DNA of 64,000 bases from Daphnia carinata (taxonomy: Eukaryota; Arthropoda; Branchiopoda; Diplostraca; Daphniidae): NCBI RefSeq assembly GCF_022539665.2, contig NC_081339.1:2852017-2916016 (forward strand), given 5' to 3'. This document shows positions 1 through 11,934 of the stretch, in pieces. The notes beneath the pieces are model-generated. The model worked only from the letters and a program-made list of their open reading frames with translations, did not search any database and had not been told where the DNA came from. The translations under genes were made by a program, and so were the position numbers. Position 1 is the first letter of the stretch, and the number at the start of each line of letters is the position of its first letter.

Positions 1-71
1 ATGTATATGGTGGCGGCCACAGTGCCCGTGACCTCTAGTCCCCCAGCCCAGAATTTTTGGCTATTAATAAA
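1..71 (+). other. Possible 3' end of an upstream gene
   Basis: The first 38 bases can be read as a short C-terminal tail ending in TAG at 36-38, followed by a canonical AATAAA polyadenylation signal at 66-71. Most of the gene would lie left of the window, so neither frame nor product can be fixed. The only firm observation is the AATAAA placed shortly after stop codons in two frames. Confidence 0.3.
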
Positions 72-593
72 CACATTATCAAAACAAAACAAAAAAAACA
101 TTCCCCCGAAAATGCAATTTTTTTTTTCCCAGTATGTAAATTATCTTTGTTATGAACGAGTTTAGGGTCTGTTTGAGGGGGGAATGTGTTATAATCTGGA
201 AGAGTCAAAGAATATCATCTTGCGCTGGTAGTGTTCTTATCAGTTGTTCGTAACAAACGGGGAGATTTCACAGGCAAAATAGAAAAGGGACCGTAAATAT
301 GCGTTTGGTTAAAAGGGAAACATTAAAAAAAAAAGCTTACGATTTCAAGGAAAACATCACTAATACGGATGTTATTATCGGTCGTAGACGACGAAAAGTA
401 GCTAGTCCAAAATGTATCACGACTAATCAATCCTCCCCCCCCCTTTTTTATTTCTTTTAAAATTTTTTATCTCTTTCGCATGTTTTAAAAGATTTGAAAT
501 TTGATCAACGTGGCTTTTGAAGCGGACCTTTCATAAGAGGCCGACAGTGATGCAGCGAGTCATTCATCTCTGCTTCATCAACGCTCACCCAAC
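72..593. other. Intergenic, upstream of the ankyrin gene
   Basis: AT-rich sequence with homopolymer runs (poly-A near 95, poly-T near 119, poly-C then poly-T near 437). No supported gene. It presumably holds the promoter and 5' UTR of the gene starting at 594; no convincing TATA box was seen. Confidence 0.5.
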
Positions 594-2255
594 ATGGTTA
601 ACGAGCTTAGCCCAACATTAACGGCCTTTGCCGTCTTCTGCTTAGCAGCAAACATCGTCGTTGGCATGAGGCTGCCCGTTAGAGATCGCCAATTACCTTT
701 AGGCACTGGCATCCATCCGCTGGAGCATCGAATAGGCGACGTGTTGCAGAAAATCTCGTCCTCCGCCAAGGTGATTCCGCGTGTCGATGCCACTACGCCT
801 CCACCTGCTGTTGTTCCAGCCATTCCGGACAGCCTTAGGTCAGACATCCGAGCCACCGTGTTCGTCCTTCGAGAGACTCAGCTTCAAATACTGTCCGTCC
901 TGTCTGTTCAAATTAAAATACAAGAGAAATTATCTCGCTGGCAATTACCATCGCATCAAACCAAGGTAATTCATTTCTAATCACATTTCTAAAAATTAAA
1001 TTTTGAAAGCAAAAATAATTGAAATTCAATTGTAGATTGACGCTAGTCAGCCGAACGATAATTTCGTAGTCCCTTCTGAAATGCGCGCAGACGTGCATAA
1101 AATCAATTCGGTCGAGCATCAAATGGCCCACCTTTTACAGCGGATTTCATCGTCTTCTTCGAGCACCCAAGGCTGGCCGAAGACGGTACGGCTCAACAGA
1201 GCAAGTTCGAACAACGACAACAAAGATCCTTCGCTGCTTTACGCCGCCATCAAGGAAGCCGCTTCCGTTTTCCAAGAGACCCAAGTTCAAATCTCTTCCA
1301 TCTTGTCCGTCCAAGCCGATATCCAGCAAAGCCTAGACTATTGGCAAGCCGAACTTGTCAAACTTTTAAGCCCCGAAAACGCGGACGACGGTGCTGAAGA
1401 AAGTACCACTAATCCTACGGTTACTCTTCCCTGTTATCCTACGGATACAGGTAATTTATTTAAAATAATCGAAATAGAAATATATATTTTTGTTAAACTT
1501 TAGATAACAACGAGATCTAAATTTTCAATTCAGAATCCAAGTCGAGTTGGCTTCTTCAGGCCTTCGTGTGCCACTCGCCGTTGCATGCCACTTTCTGGAT
1601 CAATGCCGGAGCTAACTGGTACTGGCGTTCCAACAGCAACGGCCAGACAGCTCTGCAATTGGCCGTCAGCCGTAATTGGCGATCAGTGGTTGAATTATTG
1701 TTCAAACGCGGGGCTGATTGCAGAGTTCGTTCTTCGCAACAGGAAGAAACTCTACTACATCAAGCGGTGAGAGACGGCGTGGAGGCTCCTCTCGTCCGGC
1801 TATTAATTAGCGCTGGATGCGAAGTCAACGCTACCGACGGCCTACACAAGCAGACGGCTCTTCACTTGGCTGCCACAATGGGACGGAAAGATTTGGCTGA
1901 TCTGCTCGTTAGAAACGGCCGGGCTAACGTCGAAGCCCAGGATCAGATGGGATTTAGGCCGCTCCATTCGGCCGTTCGGAGCCCGCAAATAGTGACGATG
2001 TTGATAGCCTCCGGTGCCGATATTGGGGCGACAACAGTAACGGGCATGACTCCACTCCATCTGGCCGTCACGGAGAATCAAATGGCCACAGTTCGCATTT
2101 TAGTCAAGGCCGGCGCAAAAGTAGGTAACGCCTTCGACGTCTACGGACACACGCCACTTGATTACGCGGCCCTCCTCGCAGACTACGAAATGAGGAAGTT
2201 GTTGGCGCCTTACGCGTCCATTGACGAATATTTTCTCGACATGCCGTCCGAATGA
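594..2255 (+). CDS. Ankyrin-repeat protein with putative signal peptide and duplicated N-terminal module
   Basis: Three exons, 594-965, 1036-1450 and 1534-2255, join in phase to 502 residues. The first ~24 residues are hydrophobic (core TAFAVFCLAANIVVG) and look like a signal peptide or anchor. Exons 1 and 2 encode two related modules: each starts with a (V/L)EHxxxxxLQ(K/R)ISSS block and ends with an ETQ(L/V)QI.S(V/I)LSVQ..IQ..L..WQ block, so one arose from the other by exon duplication. Exon 3 encodes about six ankyrin repeats (for example GQTALQLAVSRNW, KQTALHLAATMG, GMTPLHLAVTENQ, GHTPLDYAALLAD). Ankyrin repeats bind proteins and are mostly intracellular, so a secreted or lumenal location would be unusual. 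An AATAAA lies at 2376-2381, about 120 bases after the stop. I know no named orthologue. The exon models are solid; the function is unknown. Confidence 0.85.
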
Positions 2256-2381
2256 AGACGTTCATTCATCATCGAGTCGAGCATTTTCTGTTGTGTTTTT
2301 ATTTAAATCTCATTGCTGCTGGTCTGGCATTGGTTTTGCATTCAAACGTTAGCTCGTGGTGTCTTTCGAATAATCAATAAA

Positions 2382-4452
2382 TGTGTCCATTCTAATGTCG
2401 CAGTTCTCGTTGGCATACGTTGCAACTCGAAGATTTCGATCGCGTAAAAGAAAGTCTGGCGAATTTTTAAAATAAGTGAACAGATAGGCTTGATGTGAAT
2501 CCAGGCAGAAAATAAATTAATTTCGAGTACTAGGCCCATAATTTTTAGTTTTTAAAAAAATTAGAACATTACTGAAAACCATTTAAGTGGGATATCTCAG
2601 CCACGAAGGAATCGATACGCCCGACATCGCTGGATAAACGATTCATACAAAAACAAAAGCCAGAAAACTTTAAAAGGTATTGCTGCAGATGGTTAAGAAA
2701 AAAACAGTTGGAGAAGATACTCCTAATATTCGATTATTCATTTTTTAAGTTTGGGACTTCTGGGACGAAGAAAAACAAAAAGAAAACTTTGAAAAAGAAA
2801 AACAAAAATTGTGCTGTTTGATGAATACGCCTACGATTTGCCCCACTACGTCAGCATTTCTTATCAGATAGCAATGCGTAAACGAAAATTCGGTTGGGAG
2901 TTACGTCAAATAGCGAGCGGTGGCTGATCTCAATGTAATAGCGGGTTATCAACGGGCATGTTTCATTGAAAGCCAAATCGCGTAATCAAAATGGCTAATT
3001 GACAGTAGCCAAATTTTGTGAAGTAAGAAGCAATCTAAAAATTAGGATGCCTCGAATAGAGACATGAAGCGCATTAGACGAGTTGTATCGAAGTAAACAA
3101 AATTGTCCTCTTTGGCAGGGCATCTGAAAGCGATCTACAGGCACGCACCATTAAATTGATAACGAGCTGACTGGGTTGTTGGATAGAGACTGATTGTCAG
3201 GAACAGGGAAGCCGCTGCAATTTGAAGGGGCACAAAATTTATAAAACATGAAAGCAAAAAGTAAGGCTTGCTTTAATGAACTTCAATTTGTTTTGTAAAC
3301 TTAGAACTATGTTCGCCACCTAGCGATCAAGGTTTCTACTAACTCGTCCAAATTTACTGGGGAAAAGCGCCGTATGGGCTTTACATTTAAAAACGTAAAA
3401 ATGAAGAAAGTCGAAAGCAAAGAATTCACAAATCACAACGATGCCAAACAATTTACTCGTATTCACCAATTTTTAATAAATAATAATTATCCTAAATCTT
3501 AATAACGATCGTGACGTAGCATGAGCCTTAGCATAAAGTTAGTAATCTGCAAAACTGCAACAACTCTTCAATAATCAATGAGATGATCTATTAAGGCAGA
3601 GAACTAATAGACGTCAAGAATTACACAAAAGGGCAATGACCACGGTGGCTTCCCTTTGACTAAACAACTTTCGCAGTCCTGGTATAATCCCACCCTCTCA
3701 ATCGTTCAAGAAAAGCACGTTGTGAGCCTCTTAGACAAAACTGTTCAACAATATGAGGGTCAAATTATTTTCCCAATTTGGATTTGCAGATAAGAAACTG
3801 ACTTCTTAAAACAAAAAATCTATGTAATCTATATCGATTCTTTGTTCTCCAAGAACTTGAAGGCGATTTCTGAACTTCGTTCCACACAATGCAACCACGC
3901 GGTTGGCAAGCTGAAAGCAACATGGCCGATTCATTTTCAAAACCTAGTTCATCAGTTAACACTATTCTCTAGAAAAATATTCACACGTGACACCAGCAAA
4001 CAAGATCAAGTCTTGACTTTCACAAAACTCTAGAATTTTTTCCTCTACGCTCGACAGTATCACGGATTATTTAGGCGGGAAAAGTGGGTACTTGTGCAAA
4101 ATTCTCTAATGGCGTTTTAGCCTAATCGTTGAAAAAGTTACAAGTGGAAAATAACAATTTTATCAAGTACAACTGGTGCCCATCATACCTAACTGCATAG
4201 CTTAAGTATAAAGGTCTTAAGTTAAGCAAGTATAAATAACTTACCACTGGTTTCATGTGTGAGTTTCGTCACGAACAGCCGGAGCAAGAAAGAATGTCCA
4301 TTCGACGACGACCACCACGAGATAAATGAAGTGGCAAGACAGGGCTTTCTTGGGTTCGGTAGTAATGGCGGCGTCTGATTCGAGCATGACACACATGTGT
4401 CTGTGATTTAAACGTTGTGACTTCTCAGAGAAATTGAATTTGTTTGTTAAAA
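2382..4452. other. Intergenic, about 2.1 kb
   Basis: AT-rich sequence between the ankyrin gene and NAT10. The open frames here are under 70 codons, lack splice partners and show no family resemblance. I see no RNA gene or repeat. The last few hundred bases presumably carry the NAT10 promoter. Confidence 0.5.
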
Positions 4453-7400
4453 ATGGTGCGCAAAGAATTGGATAAGAGAATCCGCACGTTAATTGAGACC
4501 GGAGTCAAACAAGGGCATCGATCTATGTTTGTAGTTGTCGGTGACAAAGGCCAAGATCAGGTAAATTATTTTTAATTTAGTGTGGTCCATTGTGAATGAC
4601 GTATTATATCGTTTTTTTGTTTCTACAAGACGGTTATCCTTCACAATATTTTATCAAAGACGACTATCAAATCAAGACCCAATGTTCTGTGGTGTTACAA
4701 AAAAGACTTGGGTTTCAGCAGGTATTACTTGTTTATAAAATTTTCTCTGTACCAGTAAATGTCATTTTAAAAAATCATAGCCATCGTCAAAAGCGAATGA
4801 AACAAATGAGACAGAAGAGAAAGCAGGGAAAGGTTGATGTCAATGAAGATGATCCATTTGAACTCTTCATTCTCTCAACAACAATTCGGTACTGTTATTA
4901 TGCAGAAACCCACAAGATTTTGGGTAACACATTTGGAATGTGCATTCTTCAGGTCAGTTTCACAGTTTCCACGATTTAAGAGAATATAAAAAACCAGTAT
5001 GTTTTTAGGATTTTGAAGCTTTAACTCCTAATATCCTTGCACGGACCATTGAAACAGTGGAGGGTGGTGGTCTTGTGGTTCTGTTACTGAGATCCATCAA
5101 CTCACTCAAACAGCTCCATACTATGGCCATGGATGTCCATGCAAGGTATAGGACGGAAGCACATAATGATGTGGTCGGCCGGTTCAATGAAAGGTACTAA
5201 AATTTAATGTAACACCAGATTTTTGTTGGTGGTTCACCAAATTTTCTGTTTTGAATTCAATTTCTAGGTTTATTCTATCTTTGGCCTCCTGTTCTCGTTG
5301 CCTGGTTGTGGACGATCAGCTTAATATTTTGCCCGTTTCGTCTCATTCTTTTGAGATTAAAATTATGCCTGCAATTGACACTACCAACGAGCTGAAAGAA
5401 TTGAAAGCCAGTATGCAGGATACACAACCAGTCGGTTCACTTTTGAATTGTTGTTGCACACTTGATCAGGTAAACCAAAAAATAAAACATACTGTAAGAT
5501 TGTCTCCATCTTATTGGAAAATTTCATTTTATCAGGCCAAAGCTGTTCTCAAATTCGTTGAGTGTATTTCGGAGAAAACCTTGCGCTCGACGGTAGCATT
5601 AACAGCTGCACGCGGACGAGGCAAATCAGCAGCTTTGGGGCTAGCAATGGCCGCTGCAGTAGCCTTTGGTTACTCCAACATATTTGTCACCAGTCCAAGC
5701 CCGGAAAATCTGAAAACTCTTTTTGAGTTTATCTTCAAAGGTAACCTATCTACTTGGTGGTCCACTTGGCGTTTCGTAAACAAAACATTTTTCTTATTTT
5801 GTTTTAACGTTTTAGGCTTTGATGCACTTCAATACAGCGAGCACGAAGATTACAGCATTACGCAGTCGAGCAATCCAGAATTCAACAAAGCCGTAGTCCG
5901 AGTTGATGTGTTTCACGATCATCGGCAGACCATCCAATACATTCATCCGACAGATGCGGCAAAACTAGGCCAAGCAGAATTAGTTGTGATCGACGAAGCA
6001 GCAGCGATTCCACTTCCTCTAGTTAAAGCCCTTCTCGGACCCTATCTTGTTTTTATGGCATCTACTATAAATGGGTAGGTTCATCTTTGATTGATAATCA
6101 ACTAGAATATTCAAAGTAACTTGTTGTTTAGTTATGAAGGGACAGGTCGATCTTTATCTCTCAAGTTGATCGAGCAGTTGAGAGTACAGAGTCGACCGAT
6201 GGGTGCTTCTACTAAACAGAAAGAGGTCGATTCTAAACTCGTAGGCCGAAGCTTAGCTGAGGTAATATATATCAAGTGTGATCAACTTCCAGAATCTATT
6301 ATCTTGAAACTATTCCCTAGATCACTTTGGACGAATCCATTCGTTATCGCAACGGAGACGCGACAGAGGCTTGGCTTAATCATCTCCTTTGTCTAGACGC
6401 AACTTTGGCTCCGCCGATGCCGGCAGGTTGTCCGTCCCCAGAAAACTGCGATCTTTACTATGTTGATAGGTGAACTGGATACTTCGCCCGTCAATTGCTA
6501 ATTGTTATGCTAATTTCATTTTCAATTTTTTGTATTAGAGATGCGTTGTTTTCCTACGATAAAGGGTCAGAAGCTTTTCTTCAGCGAGTCATGTCGCTGA
6601 TGGTATCATCCCATTACAAGGTAGACAAAATTGTAGGTATGCTGCCCTTTACTCGTCGTCTAATCCATGCTTACTTTCTCTCTAGAACACGCCGAATGAT
6701 CTTCAGATGTTATCAGATGCCCCAGCCCACCATCTTTTCTGTTTACTTGGACCCTTGTCTTCAACCGGAGGAAAAACGCATGAAGTGTTTTGTGTCATTC
6801 AAGTTTGTTTGGAAGGTGATATTTCCAGTGCATCCATCATGCAAGGCCTTGCTCGAGGCCAGAGATCCTCTGGTGACTTGATCCCATGGACCGTGGGAAC
6901 CCAGTTCCTCGATCAGGACTTCCCAAGATTGTCAGGAGCACGTGTCATCCGCATTGCAACGCATACAGATTACCAAGGAATGGGGTACGGAAGCCGTGCC
7001 TTGGATCTGTTAGAGAAATATTATGAGCAAAATATGGTCAATATTGATGAAATGGAAGAGCCCGAACATCAAGGATTGAAGATTGTGAACGAGGAAACTG
7101 TTGGGGAGCTAGGAAAAGATCAAGGAAAACCCAGGAAGCTAAAGCTTTTATTGAAGCTCAGCGAAAGAAAACCAGAACGATTAGACTACCTTGGTGTGTC
7201 GTTCGGTCTAACTGGCTCTCTGTTGAAGTTTTGGAAGAAAGCGGGCTTTGTACCAGTCTATATCAGGTAGACAATGTCTTTGTCATTTTCGCATATTTTA
7301 CATGTTTTGAGTTAATGATTAATGTGAAATGTTGTAACTAGACAAACAGCAAATGACCTAACGGGAGAACATTCGTGTATCATGCTGAAGGTTCTGCACA

Positions 7401-8503
7401 ACCAATTAGATGATGCCATCCCTACCGACAATCAATGGCTCCAGGCCTTCTGGTTGGATTTTCGTCGTCGTTTTATTTCTCTGTTGGGATTCCAGTTCAG
7501 AAAAATGAGCCCAGCTCTTGCGTTGGCCATTCTTCACAATAAAGCTGTCAACGACACCCATTCTGGTACTAATTTGTTTTGGGACTTTTAAGAGTAAATT
7601 GATTAATAGTTTGTTTGTATAAAGATATTTCACGTCAAGAACTCGAGGTGCACTTAAGTCAGTACGACCTTAAGCGACTCGAGTATTATTCCCGCAATAT
7701 GGCCGATTATCATCTCATCATGGACTTGTTGCCGAATGTCACCAAAATCTATTGTTTGGGTTCCATGGGTGACACTCACTTTTCAGCGGTTCAACTGGTA
7801 AGTGCATCAACAACTTTATTAGGAACTCAACAACGTAGTTTAAATTTTGTGGTTACTGTTTTCAGGCTATATTAATCGGTATGGGATTGCAGTACAAAAC
7901 AGCCGATGAATTAGCTGCGGAACTAGAGCTACCAAGCACACAGTTATTAGGCCTATTTAATCGAACCATGCGTAAGATTTCTCAGTATCTGTCTTCAGTC
8001 ATCGAGCAAGACGTGGCCGCTGCGCTAGAATCGAAATCTGGCAGAAACTTGGTGTCCCTCGGACAGCCGCTTGCCCAGCCTTTATCAGATGAACTTGATG
8101 AGGAGGCTAAAGTAAGCCCTTTTAAGTTTACATAAATCTGGTACCCTAATGTACATCATTTTTGACCACAGAAACTAAAAGAAAAGCAAATGGAGGAATT
8201 AAAGAAACTGCAACTCGACGATCTTTCTCAGTTTACTATCAAGGGTAGCGAAAACGAATGGAGCAATGTTTTGGCCAAAAATCCGAAAGGAATCGTCAGC
8301 TTGAAAAGGTTTTTTTTAATTTTTATTATTCTACATGTTTTTGCTGCATTTTTTAAATTCTTTTTTATTGTTCCAAAAGTGGTGAGAAAAGACGACTACC
8401 TGATGCCCCTGAAGAAGCCAACGTCGAAGACGAAACTAAGCCAGACAAAAAGAAAAAACACAAGAACCAAAGTCAAAGAGGCAAAAAAAAAGTTAAGAAG
8501 TAG
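4453..8503 (+). CDS. NAT10: RNA cytidine acetyltransferase (NAT10/Kre33 family)
   Basis: NAT10 makes N4-acetylcytidine in 18S rRNA and, with an adaptor, in tRNA; it uses ATP and acetyl-CoA and acts in the nucleolus. Sixteen exons join to 1022 residues, close to the ~1025 of human NAT10: 4453-4560, 4630-4721, 4781-4952, 5009-5193, 5268-5469, 5536-5740, 5816-6074, 6132-6261, 6321-6469, 6539-6620, 6686-7266, 7342-7565, 7625-7797, 7866-8111, 8172-8308, 8380-8503. The start MVRKELDKRIRTLIE matches the family start. The RecD-like ATPase has Walker A ARGRGKSAALG near residues 278-288 and Walker B VVIDEAAAIPLP. The GNAT domain has the acetyl-CoA loop DYQGMGYGSRAL. The C terminus is a Lys-rich nucleolar-type tail (KKKKHKNQSQRGKKK). 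All expected parts are intact. An ATTAAA at 8586-8591 may serve polyadenylation. Confidence 0.98.
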
Positions 8504-8705
8504 GCTCTTTATTTCTCTTCAGGTCACTGGTGTTGTGGGGCAAATATATGCACATGTATTTGTCACAGTAATGTTGGCACTGTAAATTAAATCTTATGAG
8601 AAGAAATTTTGGCGAACACGAAAGGTATCCGCTTTTATAATTGCTGCTATTTCAGAAACTTTTTCTATGCAGTAATTGCTAGTGGCAGAGATAAGCCGAA
8701 ATAGT

Positions 8706-10801
8706 TCACAAAAGGTAAGCGACCAAGACTGTCAAAAGAGTGGCAGAAAGGCTAGCATAGGTTGACGTTCCACTGCCCGTTTCGATTGCGGCCGAATCTG
8801 TAAGTTAGAATTTAAATTTTATACATTTTACTTGGCGTAAGGAATTGTTTTTATAGAATCACCGTTCAAGTGAGATTTTGAGATGAAGTGGTCCAGTGTC
8901 ACAACAACTTGGTCCAGCATATTAAGCCGATCTACAGTTAAAAGTGAAGTGCTGTTGCAGACCTCCAAGCCGCACATCCGTTGGACACCTCGCCATTTAC
9001 CTTAAGTCATAAGAATTGACATTAAAGGTAAGTCATTTCAGAATATTTGTCTCCTGTCAAGATACGTACTGGTATCGGTGAGAAGGATGGCCGGCAGTGG
9101 GTTGTTGTTGTGATTCCAAAATGGCACATGATCTTGTTTCAAAAATTCAAATAACGCGGGCGATGCGGCCGTCCGACGGATTTCCAGCTGGATTAATGGA
9201 AATTGTCCTTGAGTATCAGTTTTGTTCCATTCTTGCGCAATAACGTAGTCCAACTGCAGACTCCTGAGTCTTTCCTTAGTAACCATTGCCACGTAGTTGC
9301 CCTTGTACATGTTTGCTTGCACTTGACTGAACGCTTCCGGGAATGACTTTGTTTATTTCAAACATTGTTCAGTTAAACTCATTTCAAAGTAGAAATTTAA
9401 TAATTTTTTACCTTATCAAATCCACTGGGAAGAACTTGGGATCCTGCGCTGCTATTGTAATTCATAACTGAATCAAGGACAATAGCTCCAAGAAAACCTG
9501 GTTTGGGTTGTTCGTCAAGGATGGTCGCCAATTTTTCTTTAACAAAGAAATCACTTCCCCCAGTTTGCCCCAGGCCATCGCTAAACTCCTGCAAAAAGAC
9601 AGCAGGAGTTTGAATTTTGTTACACAAATATGCAAGAAATATTTCATTACGTTTTGGATATCGAAGGCGACAAAGATGATTGTGTTTAGAAGAATCGCTT
9701 TGCGGTTAACAATAGCATCAGCCAGTCCGCGGGCTACTTCCAACATGGCTACCACGCCGGAACCATTGTCGTCGATACTGATTAATGGAGAGGCTTCGGA
9801 ATCGTAATGAGCACCGATGACTAGGATCTCGTCGGTAGCTTTGCCACGATTTTTGCCAGAGAATGTAACGATGATATTCTGACCTTTGATGTCAGTTGAC
9901 ATATTGGGCACGAAAGATATCTCCGTTTGAAAGTCTTGGATTTCCATCGTTACGTTCGGTACGTTGTGCAGGATCTTCTGAAATTCTTCCACAATCGCAG
10001 AACGAGCTTTAATCCAATTAACTTCGTTGAGGTAAGGGTGTCGCGGCAATGCAAAGTGTTCGGTGAGTAAACTTTTGTAACGACCTATCCTTTCGCTGGC
10101 AATCGACCTGCTGGAAGCGGCTGATTTAGCTTGTCCGTCTGCAACAGGAACGTTTCAAAGAAAAAAGGGCAATTAAATAACAGCTCAATTTAATGCGTTG
10201 AGCCTTTCGATCATCCCATTTTATTTTTTTGTGCGTGTTTGTGGGCTACGTTTGTGTGTGTTGTGGTGTGTATGTTTGCGTGTGTGGGTAGATATTCTTC
10301 GGACAGGATATCCGCCCAGCACAGTGTGTACACACGGTTGAACGCTTCTTTTGCAGCAGTCACGTTTGTTTAATTTACCCTTTTTCTTTTCTCAACAAAT
10401 AAAAAATATAATTTCAACAAAGAGGGACTGGAGAAGAACTGCGCTATTTTAGAGCTGGAATGTGTAAATATTGCCTTAGCGTTTCCTGCCATAAATCCTG
10501 ATGCAATTGGCAATTCGGCTCAAATTTTATCGTTTTAACAAACGATCGTTAATTTAAACTGCGGTTTGTGTTTGCCTCGTTCGAAAATAATTTGCGCTTA
10601 TCGTTTCTAGGTGTACTCTATGCCGTCGTGTAATCATAAAAGATTACAAAATATCGAGTCTAGCTTTTTTATGGGCCCGATGATAAGGTAAAAGTCTAGA
10701 ACTAAAGCAACTTCCGTCAAAATGAATTAGGACAATAATGCGAACTTACCAGCTGTGTAAATGGCGATAGTGGTGATAAGTAACAGTTGCCATCGTGCCA
10801 T
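8706..10801 (-). CDS. M28 metallopeptidase-like protein, signal peptide and GPI-type tail
   Basis: Six exons read on the minus strand, 10801-10750, 10138-9651, 9588-9412, 9346-9070, 8988-8863 and 8797-8706, give 403 residues. Exon 1 encodes a 17-residue hydrophobic start (MARWQLLLITTIAIYTA) typical of a signal peptide. The M28 fold is shown by VIGAHYDS (first zinc His), ISIDDNGSGVVAMLEVARGL (bridging Asp), TIIFVAFD, and a later Asp in GAIVLDSVMNYN. The last exon is a small-residue stretch then a hydrophobic end (LSATLLTVLVAYLL), the layout of a GPI-attachment signal. Odd points: the usual Glu-Glu after VAFD reads DIQNEF across a splice junction, and no Tyr-His-x-x-x-Asp motif precedes the C-terminal helix. 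It may therefore be inactive, or exons 3 and 5 may be misplaced. Family members include aminopeptidases and carboxypeptidase Q; the substrate is unknown. Exon 5 is the least certain. Confidence 0.8.
10228..10292. repeat. Imperfect TG-rich tract in intron 1 of the M28 gene
   Basis: The + strand is dominated by GT/TG steps with occasional interruptions (for example tttgtgtgtgttgtggtgtg). On the transcribed strand this is a CA-rich stretch inside the first intron. It is a low-complexity repeat with no evident function. Confidence 0.7.
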
Positions 10802-11934
10802 GTTGTTTATCAATTGTATTTTTAGGTGGGCTATAAAAGATTGTCTAACGACTGGCGAAAACGAAAGTGAACTGACCTGGACTGTTCTAACGAAACACTC
10901 TCTTATACGAAAATGAGACATAAGATACGAGTCATGTGTGTGGGAAAGCCAATCGTTTCTTCTCTTCCAGTCATTGAGAACCAACTCCGATTGCTGAAAT
11001 ATCCCGCCCTACATCCGTCCCACGTAAGTTTGAAAAATAAACAAATTGACACATACTGATGACCTAACCGGATAACAAAATTTCAAGTTAAATTTTCTTG
11101 TTGAACTATGGATCATTTCTTCTTCCTGCTCAAATGGAGAAACAAGACAACCGCATTGAAGTTTAAGCGGGTCGGGTAGCTGTCACGCCAACCAGTGATA
11201 ACAAGAGTGCTTCTCGGTCACCCCTCCATGGCCACCCTTATCGACTCACTCACGCGCTTATCGCTAGGATTTTACAATTGATTAGGGCGACTCGTCTCTT
11301 AGCCTCGGATCGATAAGGTATAATCTATTTTATTTTCCTTTTTTTTTTATTAATCAAGGATTTTGTTCTCAATGAATAGAGCAAACGACCGCGTGAGCAA
11401 TATTCTGCACATAATAGAAGCTGATTAGAGTTCCGAAATTAAGAAATTTGGGCAGATAATGTCTTAGAAACAAAAGAAGGCGACCTGAATGGCCAAGGAT
11501 GTGAAACTTGAACATTCCACGTCTACCAACTTGAAGGAAAAAGAAACATTTGAAAAGAATGACCCTTGCGCGCGCACAGAGAACCTGTCTGTTCCAGCGA
11601 GTCACGTGATGTCGATGATCGGCCACGCCTCGTTCCACTATTCTACCTGTCCGTGTGCTGCCTTAGAGATCGATTCATTTACCTTTTTCCCGTTTCTCTC
11701 ACTCGTTCCTCTTTTGCTTGTCTATGGGTTTCCATCTGATGCGCCTCACAAACCGGATGCCTCTCCGCATGCCAGTGACATGGTGTGCCATCCTTGTCCA
11801 GTAGTTGCTTCATTCCTTTGGTCCAATCGTTTACTCGCCACCTTCATTTGTGATATCATTCAGCCAAAGACAAGTGCACGAAAATCGTCTCTATTGCTGA
11901 AGGTGGACAATCGGTGGATGGAAATGGGTCCGTC
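10802..11934. other. Divergent intergenic region between the M28 gene and the type I membrane gene
   Basis: About 1.1 kb between two head-to-head start codons. It should contain both 5' UTRs and promoters. An AT-rich element TATAAAA lies near 10834 on the + strand, but its orientation fits neither start well. The open frames at 11369-11930 are not convincing as coding sequence. Confidence 0.45.
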
